This document shows positions 1 to 5,796 of a DNA stretch of 9,107 nucleotides, piece after piece. The translations under genes were made by a program, and so were the position numbers. The stretch's first letter is position 1. Each line of letters starts with the position of its first letter. Below the pieces are notes generated by a model. It did not search any database. It was given only the letters and a program-made list of their open reading frames with translations, and had not been told where the DNA came from. Source of the DNA: JBELMB01 sp042088665. GTDB lineage: Bacteria > Pseudomonadota > Alphaproteobacteria > Rhodobacterales > Rhodobacteraceae. Where the stretch lies: positions 1-9,107 of the forward strand of contig JBELMB010000204.1 of assembly GCA_042088665.1 (NCBI GenBank). The letters run 5' to 3'.

Positions 1-305
1 ATCGGATCGTGGTGATGTATTTGGGCCGCGTGGTCGAAACCGGTGACGCGCAAGCGGTCTTTGAAAACCCAAAGCACCCCTACACCCGGGCCTTGATGGC
101 CGCTGCGCCGCATCCCGAACCCGGTCGGCGCAAAGAGGAACCGTTGCTTGAAGGCGACCCACCAAGCCCGCTGGATCCCCCCTCTGGCTGCGTGTTCCGC
201 ACCCGGTGCCGCTATGCACAACCGGCTTGCGGTGAGGCGGTGCCAGATCCCGTCTCGGTTGGCCCCGATCACGTGGTTGCCTGCATCCGCAGCCACGAAA
301 TCTGA
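1..305 (+). CDS. Oligopeptide-type ABC transporter ATPase, C-terminal end (DppF/OppF class), 5' truncated by window
   Basis: The reading frame is open from the window edge (in-frame codons from position 3) to TGA at 303-305. About 100 residues remain. They contain the oligopeptide ATPase C-terminal (oligo_HPY) region: a YLGRVVETG strand, then FENPKHPYTRAL, then LLEGDPPSPLDPPSGC and FRTRCRYAQPAC. These Cys-bearing segments are typical of DppD/DppF and OppD/OppF proteins. The family function is ATP hydrolysis on the cytoplasmic face of a di/oligopeptide, nickel or opine importer. Walker A, signature and Walker B motifs would lie upstream of the window. The gene is probably the last of a leftward transporter operon, since the next start, at 341, belongs to a different family. 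DppF rather than DppD is a guess based on this terminal position. Confidence 0.93.
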   Translation, partial: RIVVMYLGRVVETGDAQAVFENPKHPYTRALMAAAPHPEPGRRKEEPLLEGDPPSPLDPPSGCVFRTRCRYAQPACGEAVPDPVSVGPDHVVACIRSHEI

Positions 306-340
306 CCGACGCCGACGGCGCATCACCGGAGTCCACTCGA

Positions 341-583
341 ATGAACACGACTCTTCTGCACCTGATCGATCTGCACATCGTCCATGCCGATGATCCGGAG
401 CCGGGTACCGCGACCGACACAACCGCCGCCGTGAAAGAGGTGCGGGCGATGGTGGACGGCATCGCGCTGCGGCCCAGCTTCATCGCGATCTCGGGCGACC
501 TGACAAACAAGGGCGAACAAGCCAGCTTTGAGGCATTGTGCGCGCTGATGGAAGGCATCGACGTGCCGGTTCTTTACGCTTTA
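341..583 (+). pseudogene. Calcineurin-like metallophosphoesterase, N-terminal fragment
   Basis: ATG at 341 is preceded by a CCGGAG ribosome-binding site (about 327-331) with 9-nt spacing, 35 nt after the ATPase stop. The first ~80 residues look like the start of a class III phosphodiesterase (CpdA/GpdQ-like family). LLHLIDLHI holds the first D-x-H metal motif (D10, H12), and ISGDLTNKGE holds the GD motif. The family sequence normally continues after VPVLYAL with a GNH metal-binding motif, but here homology stops at about 583. The next bases encode a MalK-type ATPase in another frame. The frame stays open to 796, so a 151-aa chimeric peptide could be made, but it would lack most of the catalytic metal ligands. 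Intact family members are about 250-300 aa, so roughly 70% is missing. The original substrate cannot be told. The neighbouring MalK/UgpC and PhnF-like genes fit a phosphodiester or organophosphate role (inference). Confidence 0.82.
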
Positions 584-1390
584 CCCGCATATGAGCGTGG
601 GGGAAACCATCGGCTTTTCCCTGCGCCTTCAAGGACAGTCGCGGGCGCAGATCAAGGCGGCGGTGCAGGCGGCGGCAGACCGGCTGGAGATCGGCCACCT
701 TCTGGACCGCAAGCCGCGGGAACTGTCCGGCGGTCAGCGGCAGCGGGTGGCCGTGGCGCGCTATATCGTGCGCCAGCCCTACGCCTTTCTGTTTGACGAG
801 CCGCTGTCGAACCTTGACGCCAAGCTGAGGGCCTCGGCGCGGGTGGAAATCTCGAAGCTGCAGAAATCGCCGGGCGTCACCAGCGTCTACGTCACGCATG
901 ATCAGGTGGAGGCCATGACGATGGCCGATCGCATCGTGCTGACGGATCAGGGTCGCATCCGACAGATCGGTGCGCCCATGGACCTGTATCGGGACCCGGA
1001 AGACACCTTTGTGGCCACGTTTCTGGGGGCGCCGTCGATGAACATGATCGAAGGTCAGATCGCTGACGGCCGGTTCACCGCAGGTCAGACGCAGGTGCCT
1101 GTGGCTGTCTCAGGCTACTCGGGACCGGCCACGCTGGGATTGCGGCCCGAGGCGCTGACGCTGACGGACATGCCTGGCGCTGTGACGCTGGCCGCGCAGA
1201 TCACCCATGCCGAGCAACTGGGGGCAAAACGATTTACGAGCTCCGCCCCGCCGATCCCGCCTGGCCCTTGCTCAAGGTCCGGCAGCCGGGGCCCGACGCG
1301 GGCAGCACTGTTCAAACGCCCGCGACTGTATCCCAGTGCCCTGACGGCATGCTCGTTTTTGACGACAAAGGATTGCGGCTGCGACCGTGA
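576..1390 (+). pseudogene. MalK/UgpC-type sugar ABC transporter ATPase, 5'-truncated and frameshifted
   Basis: Homology starts abruptly with LYPHMSVGE, which in intact MalK/UgpC proteins lies around residue 85. The Walker A and Q-loop regions are therefore missing. The remainder is recognisable: signature ELSGGQRQRVAVAR, Walker B and D-loop FLFDEPLSNLDAKLR, H-loop VYVTHDQVEAMTMADRI, then LYRDPEDTFVATFLGAPSMN and a TOBE-like C-terminal domain. At about 1227-1232, after LGAK, the frame shifts. Reading continues in the frame starting at 1232 (IYELRPADPAWPLLKV), passes through LVFDDKGLRLRP and ends at TGA 1388-1390, the normal MalK ending. One missing base in the AAAA run at 1226-1229 explains this. 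An ATG at 591 opens a frame to 1466, but its last ~78 residues are out-of-frame noise. Without Walker A it cannot be an active ATPase. The parent gene would have energised a CUT1-type sugar or glycerol-3-phosphate importer. Confidence 0.9.
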
Positions 1391-1412
1391 CCCCGTCCCG
1401 GCCCCATGCAGG

Positions 1413-1430
1413 GTCGCGATCTCTCGCGGC
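1413..1430. other. Small hairpin in the gap between convergent genes
   Basis: The gap 1391-1481 separates the stop of the MalK remnant from the stop of the convergent regulator gene. It holds one short inverted repeat: CGCGA at 1415-1419 and TCGCG at 1424-1428 around a 4-nt loop, extended by a T-G wobble and a G-C pair. No T-tract follows on either strand, so a role as bidirectional terminator is only possible. Nothing else stands out in the gap. Confidence 0.3.
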
Positions 1431-1481
1431 AGTGTCGTTGGCAGGGCCGGTCGGATTGCGGGTTGAAGAGCCGCGCCGTAT

Positions 1482-2171
1482 TCAGATCTCAACGGTCATT
1501 AGGTCCGCGCGCGTGATCGTTTCTGTCACGACCACGGGCGTGCGCGCCTCGTCTGTGCGACACATCACGATCTCAAGGACCGGTTGCGATTGGGACAATT
1601 GCAAGAGCACGCATTCCGTCGGCGTAGGCTTGCGGGCTTCGATGCGGGTCTTGCTACGACGCTGGTGGACAACACCAAGGGCCTTCAGCGTGTCCGAAAG
1701 CCCAGCATTGCGGCCAAGATGGTCAGCGATTGCGTCGAAGCGGTCAGCCGGAAAAAAGTGCCGAACGATTTGCAGCACTGTCTCCTCCAGATACACCAGA
1801 CGTTCGGCGATCAGTATCTCTTGTCCGCGCGGCAAATCCAGGCAGGTTGCGGCATAACAAGACCGCTTTTGCCGCCAAAGCGCGCGCGGCTCAGAGCGCA
1901 AGCAGCGGCCCTGCCGGGCGGCGTCTTTGCGCAGCCCGAAGGTGTTCAAGACGTGATGCGTCACGCGGGTCCCGGACACAAAGCAGCCCTTGCCCTGCTG
2001 GGTCGTGACAAGCCCGCGGTCGCTTAGCTTTTCCACCGCGCGCCGGACCGCATGGCGGCTCACGCGGTGCGCTTTCGCCAGATCGTTTTGCGACGGCAGG
2101 CGCGCGCCTGCTGGCAGCGCGCCGGTTTCAATGTCGATTTTGAGGTGTGTGTAGACCGACTGCCACGCCAT
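1482..2171 (-). CDS. GntR-family transcriptional regulator, PhnF/HutC-like with UTRA domain
   Basis: A 229-aa protein starting at ATG 2171 (minus strand), with a GGAG ribosome-binding site 8 nt upstream (complement of 2180-2183). Residues ~1-66 form a GntR winged helix: GALPAGARLPSQNDLAKAH, then VSRHAVRRAVEKLSDRGLV, then TTQQGKGCFV. The RHxVRRA recognition-helix pattern is typical of PhnF-type proteins. Q28 replaces the usual Glu in LPSE. The rest resembles a UTRA effector domain, with ILIAERLVYLE, HFFPADRFD, LGVVHQRRSKTRIEARKPT and a terminal TITRADLMTVEI. Residues ~75-105 match the family poorly and are rich in Cys and Arg (RCLRSEPRALWRQKRSCYAATC region), so local drift is possible, though the frame is intact. 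UTRA domains bind small metabolites such as sugar phosphates, urocanate or phosphonate intermediates. The gene is divergent from the importer operon and is a candidate regulator of it, usually as repressor. By eye its third-codon GC bias is weaker than in the operon genes. Confidence 0.88.
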   Translation of the reverse strand: MAWQSVYTHLKIDIETGALPAGARLPSQNDLAKAHRVSRHAVRRAVEKLSDRGLVTTQQGKGCFVSGTRVTHHVLNTFGLRKDAARQGRCLRSEPRALWRQKRSCYAATCLDLPRGQEILIAERLVYLEETVLQIVRHFFPADRFDAIADHLGRNAGLSDTLKALGVVHQRRSKTRIEARKPTPTECVLLQLSQSQPVLEIVMCRTDEARTPVVVTETITRADLMTVEI

Positions 2172-2477
2172 AGCTGCATCTCCGAATCACGTTTCGCGGG
2201 AAGCTTATGCGATCAATGGTCGGGGTTTGCGTGAATTTTCCCGGACAGTGTTGTGACAGGCGTGCCTAGTTTTTCACGATATCACGTCAGTGCCGGGCCC
2301 TGGACATTCGGCGCCCTGCGCGGACGCGACCGGATCCATCCGCCAAATTGGCCATTGTGTGCGAAGCTTTTGTGGTGCGACCGGCGATCTGGCCTGACGG
2401 TGCCTGTCCGACACATGCGTTTTACACGCGCTGCGCATGGCCTTGGGCATCGCCACGTTCCCTAACGGAGATTTCCC
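2172..2477. promoter_or_regulatory. Divergent intergenic control region between the GntR regulator and the importer operon
   Basis: This 306-bp stretch contains no convincing gene and should hold both divergent promoters. Seen directly are two abutting palindromes (2331-2352, listed separately), an odd palindrome TGTC-C-GACA at 2405-2413, a related imperfect TGTT-GT-GACA at 2249-2258, and an inverted repeat CATGCG (2414-2419) / CGCATG (2434-2439) with a 14-nt spacer. The last lies 40-60 nt upstream of the first operon start and could form in the leader. HutC/PhnF-type regulators often bind short dyads, so the TGTC/GACA elements are also possible operators. No confident -35/-10 pair was found; TTGTGA at 2251-2256 is only a weak -35 candidate. 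Confidence 0.6.
2331..2352. promoter_or_regulatory. Candidate operator: two abutting perfect palindromes
   Basis: CGGAT-CC-ATCCG (2331-2342) has 5-bp arms. It shares its final G with GCCAA-A-TTGGC (2342-2352), which also has 5-bp arms and is centred on A2347. Two perfect dyads whose centres are ~10.5 bp apart (one helical turn) in a divergent promoter region suggest a dimeric regulator site on one DNA face. Which protein binds is inference; the adjacent GntR regulator is the obvious candidate. Confidence 0.4.
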
Positions 2478-4064
2478 ATGACAACCCTGACGCGTCGCGC
2501 GCTTCTGGCGCAGGTTTCTGCTGGTGCCACCGTCTTTGGCCTGAGCCACATTATGAACCCGATGAAGGCCCTGGCCACAACGCCGGACATGGTCGAGACC
2601 ATGATCGCAGGGCAGGAGCCAAAGACGGGCGGCATCCTGACCTATGGCCAGACCTACCCGAACTGGGCGCTGGGCCAGTCGAGCCGCGGCGAACATCCCT
2701 ACTTCTGGCTCGATCTGCTGACGCGCTCGTGCTGGAACATGCTGACCTGGGTCGACGAGGACCTGAATGTCCAGCTGGAGCTGGCGACCTCGCTGACCCC
2801 CTCTGACGATCTCAAGACCTGGGACTGCACCCTGCGCGAAGGCGTGATGTTCCATGACGGCACAGAGATGACCGCCGACGATGTGGTCAGCTCGATCCAG
2901 TTCCACATGCAGGGCGGCGTCGGTCTGATCCGCGCCACGGTGGACAGCGTCGAAAAGACCGGGCCTTATTCGGTGCGCTTCCACCTGACCGCGCCCAACG
3001 CCGAGTTCCCCTACGGCTTCGCCGAATACCGCGCCTGTATCTTCAAGGCGGGCGATCCTGAGACCATCGGCTTTGACGGCATCGGCACCGGCCCGTTCAA
3101 GCTGGTCGAGATCGACAACGCCCGCCAGTTCCGTGCCGTGCGTCATGAAGACTACTGGATGGAGAACGGCCCCTACCTTGACGAGTTGCGCGGCGTGATC
3201 GCCATGGGCAACACTGCCATCAACGGCTTCCGCGCGGGGCAGTTAAACGCCGTCTTCAACATCGATCCGGGCCAGATCGAACAGTATCAAGGGGCCGGCG
3301 CCGGAATCCATGCCGCGCCTGCGGGCGACCAGTTCTGGCTGGTGATGCCCAAGAACCTGAACTTCCCCTGGAACGACCTGCGCGTGCGCAAGGCGATGAG
3401 CCTGGCCATCGACCGGCCCGCCATCAACCGGATCGTCTACAACGATCCCGAGGGCTGGACCGGCAACGACACCCACATGACCGGCGTGAACAAGGAGTTC
3501 CTGCCCCGTGAGGTGGAGCGCGACGTCGCGCAAGCCAAGGCGCTGCTGGCCGAGGCCGGCTATGGCGAGGGCGTGACGCTGCCCGCAATGGTCTTCTGCC
3601 CGTCCTTCCCCGAAGAGCCGCGGATCTATCCGATCGTGACCGAAAGCCTGGCCGAAGCGGGCATCAAGCTGGAGTTCCAGGAGCGTCCCTGCGACGGGTT
3701 CAACCCCTTTGTGAACGCGGTGAACCAGCCCATCGGTCGCCCGCGCCGCAACCTTGTGGGGCCGCGCAACCCGTTCATCAACCTCAGCCGTCTGTCGGTG
3801 CGCAACGCCGCCGAACCCGGCGGTTGGGAAGGCGACGCGTCGGACAAGTTCAACGCGCTGATCCTCGAGGCCGTGGGCACCGCCGACGAAGCCAAGCGTC
3901 TGGAAATGTACCACGAGGCGCAGCGCATCGCGCAGGAAGACACGCCGGGCGTCATGCTGGGCGGCCGCCGCAACATGGTGGCGCATGCCGCCAACGTGAA
4001 GAACGCGCGCAGCCATTCGCAGAACTGGTCGTCGCGCTTTGAATACATCTGGATCGACGCCTGA
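2478..4064 (+). CDS. ABC transporter substrate-binding protein, family 5 (SBP_bac_5), copy 1
   Basis: A 528-aa periplasmic binding protein of the peptide/nickel/opine superfamily. ATG 2478 has a CGGAG ribosome-binding site with 7-nt spacing. The N-terminus has a Tat-like motif, TRRALL (residues 5-10), a hydrophobic stretch, and an ALA cleavage site near residue 33. There is no lipobox Cys, so a soluble exported protein is expected. Family features include GGILTYGQTYPNWALGQ near the mature N-terminus, NMLTWVDEDLNVQLELATS, TLREGVMFHDGTEMTADDV, GFDGIGTGPFKLVEID and RVRKAMSLAIDR. Length is normal for the family. It is the first gene of the operon and is followed by a close paralogue: a block from residue 284 (DQFWLV) to about 450 matches the next protein at about 128 of 167 positions (counted by hand). 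The ligand is unknown; the downstream TIM-barrel gene points to a carbohydrate-like compound (inference). Confidence 0.95.
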   Translation: MTTLTRRALLAQVSAGATVFGLSHIMNPMKALATTPDMVETMIAGQEPKTGGILTYGQTYPNWALGQSSRGEHPYFWLDLLTRSCWNMLTWVDEDLNVQLELATSLTPSDDLKTWDCTLREGVMFHDGTEMTADDVVSSIQFHMQGGVGLIRATVDSVEKTGPYSVRFHLTAPNAEFPYGFAEYRACIFKAGDPETIGFDGIGTGPFKLVEIDNARQFRAVRHEDYWMENGPYLDELRGVIAMGNTAINGFRAGQLNAVFNIDPGQIEQYQGAGAGIHAAPAGDQFWLVMPKNLNFPWNDLRVRKAMSLAIDRPAINRIVYNDPEGWTGNDTHMTGVNKEFLPREVERDVAQAKALLAEAGYGEGVTLPAMVFCPSFPEEPRIYPIVTESLAEAGIKLEFQERPCDGFNPFVNAVNQPIGRPRRNLVGPRNPFINLSRLSVRNAAEPGGWEGDASDKFNALILEAVGTADEAKRLEMYHEAQRIAQEDTPGVMLGGRRNMVAHAANVKNARSHSQNWSSRFEYIWIDA

Positions 4065-4079
4065 TCCTTGCACGGGCGA

Positions 4080-4094
4080 TGCGCGCAAAGCGCA
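4080..4094 (+). other. Small intercistronic hairpin after binding-protein gene 1
   Basis: TGCGC (4080-4084) and GCGCA (4090-4094) are perfectly complementary around a 5-nt loop. It lies 16 nt after the stop of the first binding-protein gene and just upstream of the larger hairpin at 4101-4132. No T-tract follows. It may add to the 3'-end structure of the first message. Confidence 0.45.
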
Positions 4095-4100
4095 CACCCT

Positions 4101-4132
4101 ACGCACTGTCCCGGTCCCCCGGGGCGGTGCGT
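4101..4132 (+). other. Strong intercistronic hairpin between the two binding-protein genes
   Basis: The left arm ACGCACTGTCCCGG (4101-4114) can pair with CCGGGGCGGTGCGT (4119-4132) around a 4-nt TCCC loop. The helix is 14 bp in RNA, with 12 Watson-Crick pairs and two U-G wobbles at 4107/4126 and 4109/4124. The sequence after it (GAACGTTC, itself an 8-bp palindrome) lacks a T-tract, so it does not look like a simple intrinsic terminator. Hairpins at this position are known to protect the 3' end of binding-protein mRNA in other ABC operons; that role here is inferred. Confidence 0.65.
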
Positions 4133-4161
4133 GAACGTTCATTCCAACGGGAGACATGACA

Positions 4162-5745
4162 ATGGTCACACGTCGCGACTTCATCACCGGATCGGCCGCC
4201 ATCCTCGGCTTTGGCGCCATGCCAAGCCAGTCCAAAGCCGAAACTTTCGAAGCGTTTGTAGAAGCTCTGCTCGCGGGCCAGACGCCCAGGCAGGGCGGCA
4301 CGCTGACCTACGGAAACCCGGTTCCGAACTGGGCACTGGGCCAATCAGACAAGGGCCAGCACCCTTACTATTTCATGGACATCCAGACCCGCGGCATCTG
4401 GAACGCCCTGACCTGGGTCGACGAAGATCTGAACGTGCGCCCGGAACTGGCCACCGAGTTTGTCTCCAACGAAGACGGCACCGTCTGGGAATACACGCTG
4501 CGCGAAGGCGTGTTCTTTCACAACGGCAAGGAGTTCACCTCCGAGGATGCCGTGGCTTCGGCGCGGCACCACGCGCATCCCGAATTCGGCGGCGTGGGCT
4601 TTTTCAAGCAATACATCAAGGACGTTGAGCCCATGGGCAAGTACGGGGTGCGGTTCATCCTGACGCGCCCGAACGTCGAGTTTGCCTATGCCACCGCCGA
4701 GTATCGCGCGATGATGATGCCCGCGATGGATGACATCAGCCAGATGGGCTTTGACGGCATCGGCACCGGCGCCTTCAAGCTGGTCGAAATCGACAACAAA
4801 CGCCAGTTCCGCGCCGAGAAGTTCGAAGACTTCTGGATGCCGGGCCGTCCGTTCCTTGATGGGCTGGAGGGCGTCCTCGCGCAGGGCTCGACTGCGATCA
4901 ACGGTTTCCGCTCGGGTCAGTTCGATGCGGTGCTTAACGTCGATCCGGGCCAGTTCGAACAGTTCACCGATGCCGGAGGTGCCGTGCAGGCGGCGCCCTC
5001 GGGCGACCAGTTCTGGCTGGTGTTGCCCAAGAACGTGAACCTGCCCTGGAACGATGTGCGCGTGCGCAAGGCCATGAGCCTGGCCATCGACCGTCCCGGC
5101 GTGAACCGGATCATCTACAACGATCCCGACGGCTGGACCGGCAACGACACGCACATGAACGGCGTCAACAAGGAATTCCTGCCGCGCCCTGTCGAGCGTG
5201 ACGTGACCGAGGCCAAGCGACTGCTGGCCGAAGCGGGTTTCCCGAACGGCATCGACCTGCCGGCGATCTTCTATTGCCCGACCTACCCCGAAGAGCCGCG
5301 GCTGTGGCAGGTGGTGGGCGAAAGCATGAAGGAAGCGGGCATCAACCTCGAGTTCTCTGAGCGTCCCTGCGACGGTTTCAACCCCTTCGTGAACTCCGTG
5401 AACAAGCCCATCGGCCGTCCGCGCCGTAACCTGGTGGGCGCGCGCAACCCCAACATCAACCTCAGCCGCGCGTCGAACCTGAACGCGGCAGAGCCCGGCG
5501 GTTGGACTGGCGCCGGCTTTGAGCGCTACAACGCGCTTCTGGCCGAGGCCGCCGCCGAGGCAAACGAAGCGCGCCGCCTGGAGATCTATCACGAGATGCA
5601 GCGCATCGCGCAAGACGAGGTGCCGGGCATCATGATCGGCGGACGCCGCACCAACCTGGTGCACAAGACCGGCGTCCACAACCTGCGGCCCCACACCCAG
5701 CTGTGGCAGGGCCCGCGTTACGAAACTGTCTGGAAAGACGCCTAA
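4162..5745 (+). CDS. ABC transporter substrate-binding protein, family 5 (SBP_bac_5), copy 2
   Basis: Paralogue of the preceding gene, 527 aa from ATG 4162. An in-frame ATG at 4156 would add two residues but lies only 2 nt from the GGGAG ribosome-binding site (4149-4153), whereas 4162 has 8-nt spacing and is preferred. The Tat motif is clear: TRRDFI at residues 3-8, then a hydrophobic segment and a cleavage site after SKA (residue ~26). Family features match copy 1: GGTLTYGNPVPNWALGQ, LTWVDEDLNVRPELATE, TLREGVFFHNGKEFTSEDA, GFDGIGTGAFKLVEID and RVRKAMSLAIDR. The segments ERPCDGFNPFVN and GRPRRNLVG are shared exactly with copy 1, so the two probably bind related ligands. Differences are spread over the whole length and both frames are intact, so both copies look functional. 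It lies 97 nt after copy 1 and 51 nt before the TIM-barrel gene. Confidence 0.95.
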   Translation: MVTRRDFITGSAAILGFGAMPSQSKAETFEAFVEALLAGQTPRQGGTLTYGNPVPNWALGQSDKGQHPYYFMDIQTRGIWNALTWVDEDLNVRPELATEFVSNEDGTVWEYTLREGVFFHNGKEFTSEDAVASARHHAHPEFGGVGFFKQYIKDVEPMGKYGVRFILTRPNVEFAYATAEYRAMMMPAMDDISQMGFDGIGTGAFKLVEIDNKRQFRAEKFEDFWMPGRPFLDGLEGVLAQGSTAINGFRSGQFDAVLNVDPGQFEQFTDAGGAVQAAPSGDQFWLVLPKNVNLPWNDVRVRKAMSLAIDRPGVNRIIYNDPDGWTGNDTHMNGVNKEFLPRPVERDVTEAKRLLAEAGFPNGIDLPAIFYCPTYPEEPRLWQVVGESMKEAGINLEFSERPCDGFNPFVNSVNKPIGRPRRNLVGARNPNINLSRASNLNAAEPGGWTGAGFERYNALLAEAAAEANEARRLEIYHEMQRIAQDEVPGIMIGGRRTNLVHKTGVHNLRPHTQLWQGPRYETVWKDA

Positions 5746-5752
5746 ACCTTAC

Positions 5753-5773
5753 GGGGGCAGCACGGCTGCCCCC
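5753..5773 (+). other. Perfect 9-bp intercistronic hairpin after binding-protein gene 2
   Basis: GGGGGCAGC (5753-5761) and GCTGCCCCC (5765-5773) are perfect complements around an ACG loop. The hairpin starts 7 nt after the stop codon of the second binding-protein gene. What follows (CACTCCG) has no T-tract and leads directly into the next ribosome-binding site, so partial termination or protection of the upstream message is more likely than full termination (inference). Confidence 0.7.
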
Positions 5774-5796
5774 CACTCCGTTCGAAGGATATGCCC

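Noticed and set aside
1391..1857. Plus-strand open frame over the 3' half of the regulator gene
   Set aside because: Antisense to the UTRA domain, with Ser/Arg-rich noise and no motif.
2251..2283. Sigma-70-like promoter with TTGTGA as -35
   Set aside because: No convincing -10 element at proper spacing, so it is kept only as a weak candidate.
2274..3146. 290-codon minus-strand open frame extending from the first binding-protein gene into the divergent intergenic region
   Set aside because: Mostly antisense to a well-supported gene, no family resemblance and no good ribosome-binding site noticed; shadow.
4101..4132. Hairpin as a classical intrinsic terminator
   Set aside because: No T-run follows the stem and the downstream genes are tightly packed and co-oriented, so full termination is unlikely.
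3243..4301. 352-codon minus-strand open frame spanning the end of binding-protein gene 1
   Set aside because: Crosses the intercistronic hairpin and has no recognisable motif; antisense shadow.
4345..5694. 449-codon minus-strand open frame opposite binding-protein gene 2
   Set aside because: It lies entirely antisense to a clear family-5 binding protein, resembles no known family and is explained by strong GC third-position bias.
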